From: Spirochaetaceae bacterium
Lineage (GTDB): Bacteria > Spirochaetota > Spirochaetia > Sphaerochaetales > Sphaerochaetaceae
DNA: 9,460 bases
Assembly: GCA_016649775.1 (NCBI GenBank)
Contig: JAENWY010000073.1
Coordinates: 1-9,460 of the forward strand
Direction: 5' to 3'
Positions 1-6,940 of this stretch are shown here, piece by piece. Every line of letters starts with the position of its first letter. The stretch's first letter is position 1. The notes beneath the pieces were generated by a model, which had not been told where the DNA came from, ran no database searches, and saw only the letters and a program-made list of their open reading frames with translations. The translations under genes were made by a program, and so were the position numbers.

Positions 1-435
1 CGTAGTATTATGAACTTGTTCATTGCCTTAGGTATTGTTAGTTGGTTGACAATTGCTCGTATGGTTCGTGGACAGATTATGAGTTTAAAGAATAGTGAAT
101 ATGTTGAAGCAGCTCGTTCTATGGGGGCAAAGACTTGGAGAATTATTTTTCGTCACATGATTCCAAACTCCTTATCAATTATTATCGTTTACTCAACACT
201 AAGAATACCCGCATTTATTATGCAGGAATCATTTTTATCCTTCTTGGGCTTAGGTGTACAAGCACCATTTGCTTCTTGGGGTTCTTTAATTAGTAATGGT
301 GTTGCAAGTATGACAATTTACCCTTGGAGATTAATTTTCCCTTCTATCGCAATGACTTTGTTCTTGTTTGCAATGAACTTCTTCGGTGATGGTCTAAGAG
401 ATGCTTTTGATCCACAGAGTAAAAACCAGCTTTAG
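1..435 (+). CDS. oppC: Peptide ABC transporter permease, OppC/DppC type (5' truncated)
   Basis: This is the C-terminal half of an inner-membrane permease of a peptide/nickel-type ABC importer; it would pair with an OppB-type permease to form the transport channel. The frame is open from base 1 (codons 1-3 precede the first ATG at base 10), so the gene starts outside the window. The EAA loop that docks onto the ATPases is clear: EAARSMGAKTW begins at base 106, followed by the typical FRHMIPNSLS. Hydrophobic segments surround the family-typical stretch ESFLSFLGLGVQAPFASWG. About 144 residues remain of a family usually near 300. The stop overlaps the ribosome binding site of the next gene (AGGAG, 434-438), so it is co-transcribed with the two ATPase genes. 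Peptide import is inferred from family and operon; oligopeptide, dipeptide and nickel permeases cannot be separated here without the binding protein. Confidence 0.93.
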   Translation, partial: RSIMNLFIALGIVSWLTIARMVRGQIMSLKNSEYVEAARSMGAKTWRIIFRHMIPNSLSIIIVYSTLRIPAFIMQESFLSFLGLGVQAPFASWGSLISNGVASMTIYPWRLIFPSIAMTLFLFAMNFFGDGLRDAFDPQSKNQL

Positions 436-447
436 GAGCAAGTAATA

Positions 448-1476
448 ATGAAAAAAAAAGAAAACATAGTTCTCGAAGTAAAAAATTTACAGACTCACTT
501 TTTAACAGATGCCGGCGTAGTTAAAGCTGTTGATGGCGTATCTTTCAGTGTTAGTGAAGGAGAAACTATTGGTATAGTAGGTGAATCTGGTTCAGGTAAA
601 AGTGTAACAAACCTTTCTATTATGAAATTAATTCCATCTCCTCCAGGTAAAATTGTAGGTGGTGAAGTAATTTTTGAAGGTCAAAATATTTTAGATTTAA
701 GTGAAAAGGAACTTCGAGAAATTCGTGGTAATAAAATTTCCATGATTTTCCAAGATCCAATGACCTCTTTAAATCCATTCTTAAAAATATCAACTCAAAT
801 GATTGAAACGATACGTCTTCATAATAAAGATGTATCTAAACGAGAAGCTAAAGAGAGATCTATTAAACTATTAGAAGATGTAGGTATTCCTGCCGCTAGA
901 AAAAGAATTGACAATTATCCTCATCAATTTTCAGGTGGTATGAGACAGAGAGTAATGATTGCTATAGCTCTATCATGTAAAGCTGAAGTATTAATTGCTG
1001 ATGAACCTACTACTGCTTTGGATGTTACTATACAAGCTCAGATTCTTGAATTAATTCAAAATATTAGTAAAAAACATAAAACCTCTGTTATTTTAATAAC
1101 ACATGATTTGGGTGTTGTAGCAGGAATGTGTGATGAAGTTTGTGTTATGTATGCAGGTAGAATAGTTGAAAAATCTCTAACTGATGATTTATATAAGAAA
1201 CCTCTTCATCCTTATACTGAAGGTCTAATTAAGAGTGTACCAAGAATGGATATAACTGATAAAAAAGATAAGTTGTTCTCCATCGAAGGACAACCACCTA
1301 ATGTTATTAATTTACCTCCTTGTTGCCCATTTCATCCACGTTGCCATAAAGCTATGGATGTTTGTAGATGTGCATATCCTTTAAAGAATGATTTTGACGG
1401 TCATGAAGTTTCTTGTTGGTTGTATTCAACTGATGAAGAAAAAGAAGAAGCATTAAAGAATGCAGGGGAGAATTAG
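448..1476 (+). CDS. oppD: Peptide ABC transporter ATP-binding protein OppD/DppD
   Basis: This is one of the two cytoplasmic ATPases powering the peptide importer; it forms a heterodimer with OppF beneath the permeases. Visible motifs, in order: Walker A GESGSGKS (residues 45-52), Q-loop Q102 in FQDP, ABC signature FSGGMRQR (161-168), Walker B VLIADEP (181-187) and the switch histidine H219 in ITHD. The C-terminal oligopeptide-transporter extension follows, with HPYTEGL near 254 and a cysteine cluster (C292, C293, C299, C306, C308, then C323). In this family four conserved cysteines at this place bind an iron-sulphur cluster; that this copy does so is inference. At 342 residues it has normal family length. 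The start has AGGAG at 434-438, and the next gene begins 3 nt after the stop. Exact substrate is unknown. Confidence 0.95.
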   Translation: MKKKENIVLEVKNLQTHFLTDAGVVKAVDGVSFSVSEGETIGIVGESGSGKSVTNLSIMKLIPSPPGKIVGGEVIFEGQNILDLSEKELREIRGNKISMIFQDPMTSLNPFLKISTQMIETIRLHNKDVSKREAKERSIKLLEDVGIPAARKRIDNYPHQFSGGMRQRVMIAIALSCKAEVLIADEPTTALDVTIQAQILELIQNISKKHKTSVILITHDLGVVAGMCDEVCVMYAGRIVEKSLTDDLYKKPLHPYTEGLIKSVPRMDITDKKDKLFSIEGQPPNVINLPPCCPFHPRCHKAMDVCRCAYPLKNDFDGHEVSCWLYSTDEEKEEALKNAGEN

Positions 1477-1479
1477 TAA

Positions 1480-2559
1480 ATGAGTGATAAAAAAGAACCA
1501 TTATTGGTTGTTAAAAATCTAAAACAGCACTTCCCAACAACTTCAGGCGGTTTGTTCAGCAAAGTTAATGGAGCAATTCGTGCCGTTGATGGAATTTCTT
1601 TTGAATTAAATGCAGGTGAAACTCTTGGTATTGTAGGTGAATCTGGTTGTGGTAAATCAACTACTGTTAGATCTATTGCACAATTATATAGACCAACTTC
1701 AGGTGAAGTATTTTTTGATGGTACTGATTTATGTAAATCTTCTGAAAAAGAATTAGCAAGAGCCCGTCGTGATATACAGATGATCTTCCAAGATCCCTAT
1801 GCTTCATTAGATCCAAGAATGACTGTAAGATCTATTATAGCAGAACCTCTACAAATTTTTAATAAAAGAGGCCTTCTCGATACTAAAATGACTAGTCTTG
1901 AAATTGAAGAGGAAGTTGAAAAATTAATGGAAAGAGTTGGCTTAAATAAAGCTTTCAAAAACCGTTACCCTCATGAATTTTCAGGTGGTCAAAGACAGAG
2001 AATTGGAATTGCTAGAGCTTTAGCTCTTAATCCAAAAATTATCTTAGCTGATGAACCTGTTTCTGCATTGGATGTATCAATTCAGGCTCAAATTCTTAAC
2101 TTATTAGATGATTTGCAGAGTGAACTAGGACTTACTTATGTTTTTATTGCTCATGATCTTGCTGTTATTCAGCATATTTCAACTCGTGTTGCAGTAATGT
2201 ATTTAGGTAAAATTGTAGAATTAGCTGATAAAGCTGAGCTCTATAACAATCCAGCTCACCCTTATACTCAAGCTTTATTATCTGCAGCCCCAATTCCAGA
2301 TCCTGTTATTGAAAAGAAAAGACAAAGAATTATTCTCACAGGTGATGTTCCTTCTCCTGATGTAGAACAAAGAGGTTGTTACTTCCAAGCACGTTGTCCA
2401 AAGAGAATGCCTTGGTGTGTTTGTCATGTTCCGCCAACATTTGATTTAAGTGAAAAACAAAAAGTTGCTTGTTGGTTATATGATGAAAGAGATTTATCTA
2501 AAATAAGTGAAGCAGATGCGGAAGCTGATGCAGCTAAAAGTGCAATTAACAAAGAATAA
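1480..2559 (+). CDS. oppF: Peptide ABC transporter ATP-binding protein OppF/DppF
   Basis: This is the second ATPase of the peptide importer, partner of OppD. Motifs seen: Walker A GESGCGKS (53-60), Q-loop Q104 in FQDPYASLDPRM (characteristic of OppF/DppF), signature EFSGGQRQR (167-173 region), Walker B IILADEP ending at 193, and H225 in IAHD. The C-terminal domain has HPYTQALLSAAP and a cysteine set C300, C306, C313, C315 and C331, parallel to that of OppD. The tail (about 340-359) is rich in Ala, Glu, Asp and Lys and probably unstructured. An AGGGGAG ribosome binding site (1464-1470) lies inside the end of oppD, nine bases before the ATG, so translation of the two is probably linked. It appears to be the last gene of the opp operon: a 98-nt gap with a long inverted repeat follows. 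Confidence 0.95.
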   Translation: MSDKKEPLLVVKNLKQHFPTTSGGLFSKVNGAIRAVDGISFELNAGETLGIVGESGCGKSTTVRSIAQLYRPTSGEVFFDGTDLCKSSEKELARARRDIQMIFQDPYASLDPRMTVRSIIAEPLQIFNKRGLLDTKMTSLEIEEEVEKLMERVGLNKAFKNRYPHEFSGGQRQRIGIARALALNPKIILADEPVSALDVSIQAQILNLLDDLQSELGLTYVFIAHDLAVIQHISTRVAVMYLGKIVELADKAELYNNPAHPYTQALLSAAPIPDPVIEKKRQRIILTGDVPSPDVEQRGCYFQARCPKRMPWCVCHVPPTFDLSEKQKVACWLYDERDLSKISEADAEADAAKSAINKE

Positions 2560-2589
2560 TTTCAATTGATGTTAAATTATGTTAATTGA

Positions 2590-2619
2590 TTGACAATGTT
2601 GCCAATGGGTCTTTAAACT
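2590..2619 (+). promoter_or_regulatory. Candidate promoter for rimO embedded in an inverted repeat
   Basis: A perfect sigma-70 type -35 hexamer TTGACA lies at 2590-2595. Two acceptable -10 hexamers follow: TTTAAA at 2612-2617 (16-bp spacer) or TAAACT at 2614-2619 (18-bp spacer), each matching TATAAT at four of six positions. Transcription would start near 2625, giving rimO a leader of roughly 30 nt. The -10 lies in the loop of the hairpin at 2595-2640, and the spacer is its left arm. The -35 match is direct observation; promoter activity is inference, since A+T-rich DNA throws up -10-like sequences often. Confidence 0.45.
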
Positions 2620-2645
2620 AGAGTACCTATTGGCAATGTTTATTT
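2595..2645 (+). terminator. Long hairpin after oppF, possible terminator or operator
   Basis: Bases 2595-2610 pair with 2625-2640 over 16 positions without a break (three G-U pairs), around a 14-nt loop. The core is TTGCCAAT (2599-2606) against ATTGGCAA (2629-2636), the only G+C-containing stem nearby. The right arm runs into the T-rich GTTTATTT. This fits a Rho-independent terminator for the opp operon, although the T tract is interrupted. The hairpin ends 17 nt before the rimO ATG and just upstream of its ribosome binding site, so it could instead be a leader structure or an operator. Confidence 0.6.
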
Positions 2646-2657
2646 AAAGGAAAAATA

Positions 2658-4007
2658 ATGAATCATAAAATATATTTAGAAAGCTTGGGATGTGCAAAGA
2701 ATCAAGTTGACGCGGAAGTAATGTTGAATATTCTCAAAAAGAAAGGATACACTCATATAGAGAATATTGAAGATGCTGATTTAATAATAATCAATACATG
2801 TGGCTTTATTGAAAGTGCAAAAGAGGAATCTTTAAATTCCTTATTTGAATTGAGAGCAAAAAATCCTAAAGCTAAATTAGTATTTAGTGGTTGTTTAACA
2901 CAAAGATATTCTGATGTACTTGAATTACCAGAAGCTGATGCTATTTTTGGAAATAGAGATTTATCTAAAATTTCAAATTTAGTAGATGAACTTTTTGATG
3001 AAAAAGTAACAAAGCAGATTGTTCTATCTCCTGAATATCCTGATCCAGATGATGATGCTTTTGAAAGAAGTGAATTATTAAATTTTCTAGGTTCTTCATA
3101 TCTAAAACTTAGTGAAGGCTGTAATCATTGTTGTGCTTATTGTGCTATCCCAGTTATTCGTGGTCCTCTTAGATCTCGTCCTGAGAAAATGATTCTTCAG
3201 GAAGCTTGTGAATTAGTTGCAACTGGTGTTAAAGAGATTAATATAATCGCTCAAGATCTAGCTGCTTGGCATACAGATATTGATGGTAAATCTGGTTTAA
3301 TAGATTTGCTTGGTAAAATTTGTGAAATTGAAGGTGACTTCAAATTACGTTTATTATATATTCACCCAGATGCTTTCCCTTTTGAATTAATTGACTTTGT
3401 AAAAACTCACGATAAGGTATTACCTTATTTTGATATTCCATTTCAACATGCCTCTGTTAGAGTATTAAGCAAGATGGGAAGAACTGGTAATAGTGAAAGT
3501 TATTATCAATTAATTAAAAGTATAAAAGATGAAATTCCAGAAGCAGTTATCAGAACCACAATTATGCTTGGATTCCCTGGTGAAGGTGATGAAGAGTTTA
3601 AAGAAGTAATGAAATTTGTTGAACGTTGTAGATTTGATTGGATGGGATCTTTTATTTATTCTCGTGAAGAAGACACTGTTGCTTATGATATGAGAAATGA
3701 AGAAGAACATGAAATAGATGTAGCAAGAGCTAAAAAATATCAAGTTAAATTACAAAAACTACAAGAAAGAATTACTAATGAAGAATTACAAAAATTTGTT
3801 GGTAATGTTTATGATGTATTAATTGAAGAAAAAATTGAAGGTGAAGATTTAGCTATTGGCAGAATTTATTCTCAAGCACCTGAAGTTGATGGAGCTACTG
3901 TAGTTATGGGTCGCAATTTAAAACCTGGAACAGTTATTAAAGCTGGAATTGAAAAAGTTAATGGTGTAGATTTAGAGGCTGTAGTCCTAGGAGAATATAA
4001 TGGCTAA
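2658..4007 (+). CDS. rimO: Ribosomal protein S12 methylthiotransferase RimO
   Basis: RimO is a radical-SAM enzyme that adds a methylthio group to the conserved aspartate of ribosomal protein S12. The N-terminal UPF0004 domain carries the three ligands of the auxiliary [4Fe-4S] cluster: C12 (LGCAKNQVDAE), C48 (NTCGF) and C79 (SGCL). The radical-SAM CxxxCxxC motif is C155, C159 and C162, followed by AIPVIRGPLRSR. A TRAM domain occupies about 380-445. The sequence QAPEVDG at 406-412 resembles RimO more than its tRNA-modifying relative MiaB, and 449 residues suits RimO. C158, between the SAM-cluster ligands, is an additional cysteine. The ATG is preceded by AAAGGA (2646-2651). The 3' end overlaps the helicase gene by 8 nt, which suggests one transcription unit. 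RimO versus MiaB is fairly secure from the conserved residues. Confidence 0.93.
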   Translation: MNHKIYLESLGCAKNQVDAEVMLNILKKKGYTHIENIEDADLIIINTCGFIESAKEESLNSLFELRAKNPKAKLVFSGCLTQRYSDVLELPEADAIFGNRDLSKISNLVDELFDEKVTKQIVLSPEYPDPDDDAFERSELLNFLGSSYLKLSEGCNHCCAYCAIPVIRGPLRSRPEKMILQEACELVATGVKEINIIAQDLAAWHTDIDGKSGLIDLLGKICEIEGDFKLRLLYIHPDAFPFELIDFVKTHDKVLPYFDIPFQHASVRVLSKMGRTGNSESYYQLIKSIKDEIPEAVIRTTIMLGFPGEGDEEFKEVMKFVERCRFDWMGSFIYSREEDTVAYDMRNEEEHEIDVARAKKYQVKLQKLQERITNEELQKFVGNVYDVLIEEKIEGEDLAIGRIYSQAPEVDGATVVMGRNLKPGTVIKAGIEKVNGVDLEAVVLGEYNG

Positions 4008-6321
4008 TATGGAGCTATGGCTTAGTAAATTAAATCCTGAACAAAAAGAAGCAGTTTTTGAAAATAATAATCCTCTTTTAGTTTTGGCAGGCGCTGGCTC
4101 TGGAAAGACCCGAGTTATTACTACTAAAATTGCTTATTGCATTCAAGAACTTCATTATAACCCTTGGAATATTTTGGCTGTCACTTTTACAAATAAAGCT
4201 GCAAAAGAAATGAAAGACAGGGTATTAGATATGCTTCCCCAAGAAGATCCATCATCCTTTAATATCAGAACCTTTCACTCTTTTGGTGTTTGGCTTCTTA
4301 GACGTTTTACTAATGAAGCTGGACTACAACCTGGCTTTACTATTTATGATGATTCAGATTCTCTTTCTTTGTTAAGAACAAGATATTCTAGTATGACATC
4401 TAAGGATTTAAAGCCCATTATGAAAGCTATTTTAAAAGCTAAGGATATGGGCCTAAATCCTTATAGCAAAGGGCTTAGTGAACTTAGTATAGAACCTAAT
4501 ATTGGAAGATTTTTTGAGGTCTATGAGAAGGCTTTAAGAGAAGTAGGAAATGTTGACTTTGCAGATTTAATTACAATACCTTCAAGATTAATGGATGAAA
4601 ATCAAAATGTTAGAGATTTCATCCAACGAAGATTTAAGGTTGTTTTAGTTGATGAGTATCAAGATTCTAACGTTGCTCAATTTGAATTGTTAAAGAGATT
4701 AGTTTCTCCTTCAACTTTTATTTGTGTAGTTGGTGATGATGATCAGAGTATCTATCGTTTTCGTGGAGCAGAGATTGAAAATATTCTGTCTTTTCCAAAT
4801 GTATTTCCAAATACAAAAAGCATTGTACTTGCGCAAAACTATAGATCAACTAGTAACATATTAGATTTAGCTTCATCAGTTATTAAACATAATTCTAATC
4901 GACATGAAAAAGTTCTTAGAACAGATAATGGCAAGGGTAGTAAGCCTCAGCTGTATTATGTTAACGATGAAGTGGACGAGGCTAATAAAGTATATTCTAT
5001 TTTAAAAAGAAATCAGAATTTTAGTAATAGTGCTATTTTATATAGAACTAATGCACAATCTTCTGCCTTTGAAACACTTTTTACTAAACGTCATATACCC
5101 TATAAAATAGTTGGTGCACTAAAGTTCTATGATCGTGAAGAAGTAAAAGATGCTCTAGCTTTATTACAATTATTTGTAAATTCAAGAGATATTGTTAATT
5201 TTAGACGTATGATCAATAAACCAACTCGAGGCATTGGCCCGACATCAGTTGAAAAGATTGAAAATTTTTTACCTTCTTCTAACGGAGATGTGTTTGCAGC
5301 AATGAATAAAGCTGTGACGCAGAATGTTTTATCTGCAAGATGTACAAATAGTGTTAAAACCTTTATTGCAACAATGGAAGAATCTTATAATATGATTGAT
5401 GAAGGAAATCTTGGAGATGGGGTAAAATATCTTCTTGATAAACTAGGTTTGATTCAACACTTCATGAATGAAGATAAAAAGAACAATACCTTTAAAGTAG
5501 AAAACTTGAATTCACTTGTTAATGCAATTAGTGAATATCCATCAACCGAAAAAGGTCTTTTAACTTTCCTTGAAGAAGTAACTTTAGATAGAACTAAAAT
5601 AGGTTTAAATGAGGAACCTCAAGAAGAAGGCGTAACATTAATTACAATTCATAATACTAAAGGTCTTGAGTTTGAAGATGTTTATGTAGCTGGATTAGAA
5701 GAAAAACTATTTCCAAATAGCATGAGTGATGATGAAGAGGGCATAGAAGAAGAGAGACGTTTATTCTATGTTGCAGCAACTCGTGCAAAGTTTAATTTGT
5801 ACTTATTTAGTGCAAAATCTAGAAGAGTTTGGGGTAGAATGGAATATGATAGACTTCCTTCAAGATTCTTAGATGAAATTGAAGAAGATCAAGTAGAAGT
5901 TATTGGTTTTCCTAATCATAAATCACCATCCTCTTGGGATGATAAAGCTAGTAAGTATTTAAATAATCGTGGAGATTATAATTTACTTGATGAAAAACGC
6001 TATACTCATGCGCCTCGTCATGGAATAAAGCATGAAAGAACTAAACCTAATATTTATAAAAATAATTCTAATTTTCCAGAAGATCCATCGAGTTTAATTC
6101 ATAAAGGATTTGGAGTATCTTCAAAAAGTTTTGAATTTGAAAAAAATGATGATGAAGCTGTTGGATATAATGTTGGAGATAGAGTAAATAATAAGGAAAA
6201 AGGTGAAGGACAGATAGTAAGTAGTATCAACAAAAATGGTAGAAAAATTATTGAAGTTGAATATGATACAGGAGTTATTGCAAAATACATCGCAAAATAT
6301 GCAAAATTCACAAAGATATAA
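4000..6321 (+). CDS. pcrA: ATP-dependent 3'-5' DNA helicase, PcrA/UvrD/Rep family
   Basis: This is a superfamily 1A helicase that unwinds DNA in repair and in clearing replication or transcription conflicts. All motifs are present: Q motif LNPEQKEAV (11-19), Walker A GAGSGKT (31-37), Ia VTFTNKAAKEM (61-71), II DEYQDSN (218-224), III GDDDQSIYRFRGA (245-257), IV QNYRST (279-284), V TIHNTKGLEFEDV (549-561) and VI RRLFYVAATRAK (586-597). After a charged, Asn/Lys/Ser-rich linker (about 635-720) comes a small beta domain (722-773) with VGDRVNNKEKGEGQIV and a KYIAKYAKFTKI end. It resembles the C-terminal Tudor-like domain that links PcrA/UvrD to RNA polymerase, which is why I favour PcrA/UvrD over Rep. 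The ATG overlaps the end of rimO by 8 nt and has AGGAG at 3989-3993; the ATG at 4009 is a less likely alternative. PcrA and UvrD cannot be separated firmly by eye. Confidence 0.93.
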   Translation: MANMELWLSKLNPEQKEAVFENNNPLLVLAGAGSGKTRVITTKIAYCIQELHYNPWNILAVTFTNKAAKEMKDRVLDMLPQEDPSSFNIRTFHSFGVWLLRRFTNEAGLQPGFTIYDDSDSLSLLRTRYSSMTSKDLKPIMKAILKAKDMGLNPYSKGLSELSIEPNIGRFFEVYEKALREVGNVDFADLITIPSRLMDENQNVRDFIQRRFKVVLVDEYQDSNVAQFELLKRLVSPSTFICVVGDDDQSIYRFRGAEIENILSFPNVFPNTKSIVLAQNYRSTSNILDLASSVIKHNSNRHEKVLRTDNGKGSKPQLYYVNDEVDEANKVYSILKRNQNFSNSAILYRTNAQSSAFETLFTKRHIPYKIVGALKFYDREEVKDALALLQLFVNSRDIVNFRRMINKPTRGIGPTSVEKIENFLPSSNGDVFAAMNKAVTQNVLSARCTNSVKTFIATMEESYNMIDEGNLGDGVKYLLDKLGLIQHFMNEDKKNNTFKVENLNSLVNAISEYPSTEKGLLTFLEEVTLDRTKIGLNEEPQEEGVTLITIHNTKGLEFEDVYVAGLEEKLFPNSMSDDEEGIEEERRLFYVAATRAKFNLYLFSAKSRRVWGRMEYDRLPSRFLDEIEEDQVEVIGFPNHKSPSSWDDKASKYLNNRGDYNLLDEKRYTHAPRHGIKHERTKPNIYKNNSNFPEDPSSLIHKGFGVSSKSFEFEKNDDEAVGYNVGDRVNNKEKGEGQIVSSINKNGRKIIEVEYDTGVIAKYIAKYAKFTKI

Positions 6322-6355
6322 TAAAAAAATATATTCTTTATTAAGAAAGATATAA

Positions 6356-6725
6356 TTGTCAAAAAGGTCTTTTATCTCTAGACAAATATTTACATATATG
6401 TTAAAAATTTAGGTGTTGCATAAAGTCAATTAAGCTTTGTGCGCAAATTGAATTAGAACTTAAAAGACAGGAATTGAAGACTTTTAGTCGGATGTTCGTA
6501 AGCTAATCAGACCTGACTACTAGATATCCTAGGGTGAATAATAGATATCTTGTTAGTGACTAAGAAATTATATTTACTAAAATCATGGGAACTCAACTAT
6601 TGATTGAAGTAAATAGGACTACTTTTTTACTGGTTTATTTAAGTCCAAAATTAATATTTGTTAGTTTTTAGGTAGAGTTGTAGGAAGCTCAAACCTCTTT
6701 TAACCCGACCTTTCCTAAGGGGTTA
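6356..6725 (+). ncRNA. Unassigned multi-hairpin structured RNA candidate
   Basis: This non-coding stretch folds on paper into a series of local helices: 6356-6360/6381-6385; a small stem with UGCG loop (6436-6439/6444-6447); 6487-6493/6506-6512 (one G-A mismatch); 6516-6520 plus 6522-6528 with 6544-6550 plus 6552-6557 (one T-T mismatch, one bulge); 6571-6578 plus 6581-6585 with 6601-6605 plus 6608-6615 (2x2 internal loop AA/GA); 6616-6620/6642-6646; 6647-6654/6661-6668; 6670-6673 plus 6675-6679 with 6686-6690 plus 6693-6696; 6701-6705 plus 6709-6712 with 6717-6725. Several pairs are U-G on this strand and would be A-C on the other, which supports + strand transcription. No tmRNA CCA end or T-loop, no RNase P core motif and no SRP apical motif is visible. 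Stop codons interrupt all frames. Ends are approximate and no promoter is convincing. Such A+T-rich DNA gives chance hairpins, so reality rests on comparison with relatives. Confidence 0.5.
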
Positions 6726-6745
6726 TACTAATTTCAAACAATATT

Positions 6746-6802
6746 AACTAATTGGATAAACTTAAATTTTATTGTCACTGTTAACTTTTTTATTAGTTTT
6801 TT
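6746..6802 (+). terminator. Weak terminator-like element downstream of the RNA candidate
   Basis: AACTAAT at 6746-6752 pairs with ATTAGTT at 6792-6798, and the right arm merges into a run of six T's (6797-6802). The stem is almost all A-T and the loop is 39 nt long, so it is much weaker than a classical intrinsic terminator. Its position, just after the hairpin-rich block and before the rplM leader, would suit the 3' end of that RNA. A second T6 run lies at 6786-6791 with no stem of its own. Bases 6803-6865 show nothing I can assign. Confidence 0.22.
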
Positions 6803-6868
6803 GTTTCATTTATTTGGAATTGGAAAAATTAATATTAGTGAAGCAGCATAGGATTTGTAAGTCTGTCA

Positions 6869-6932
6869 GATGATAAATCTTTGATTTATTGTCAAACAAT
6901 ATAAGAAGTAGGGTAACCTACTACAAATAGGG
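6869..6932 (+). promoter_or_regulatory. rplM leader with two hairpins and ribosome binding site
   Basis: Two hairpins stand immediately before the L13 gene. The first pairs 6869-6879 with 6883-6893 (11 pairs including two G-U) around a TTT loop. The second pairs AGTAGG (6907-6912) with CCTACT (6917-6922) around GTAA, a GNRA-type tetraloop. A ribosome binding site AGGG lies at 6929-6932, eight bases before the ATG. Neither hairpin is followed by a T run, so they are not intrinsic terminators. Ribosomal-protein operons are often controlled by a leader RNA bound by one of their products; that this is such a leader is inference from position and form. Confidence 0.45.
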
Positions 6933-6940
6933 TATTTTCG

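Noticed and set aside
2569..2585. Tandem ATGTTAA repeats 10 bp apart after oppF
   Set aside because: Two copies of a 7-mer in A+T-rich DNA are weak evidence for a binding site.
3510..3743. Minus-strand open frame inside rimO
   Set aside because: It lies wholly within a well-conserved radical-SAM gene, has no recognisable motif, and its composition is that of an antisense shadow.
6329..6353. Hairpin after the helicase stop as a terminator
   Set aside because: The stem (6329-6332 and 6334-6338 with 6343-6347 and 6350-6353) is A-T apart from one C-G pair, and no T run follows.
6099..6362. Minus-strand open frame over the end of the helicase gene
   Set aside because: It is antisense to the conserved C-terminal domain; its Phe/Ser/Ile-rich product is typical of reversed A-rich coding sequence.
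6392..6401. Perfect palindrome ACATATATGT as an operator
   Set aside because: A 10-bp alternating A-T rich palindrome is expected by chance in such composition, and nothing around it supports regulation.
6356..6760. tmRNA, RNase P RNA or SRP RNA in the pcrA-rplM gap
   Set aside because: On either strand I find no CCA-ended acceptor with a GGTTCRA-type T-loop, no ANDYALAA-like tag frame, no GAGGAAAGTC/ACAGAA pair of RNase P (the reverse strand has AGGAAAGGTCGGG near 6720 but no matching second core motif), and no GGAAGNAGC SRP apical loop.
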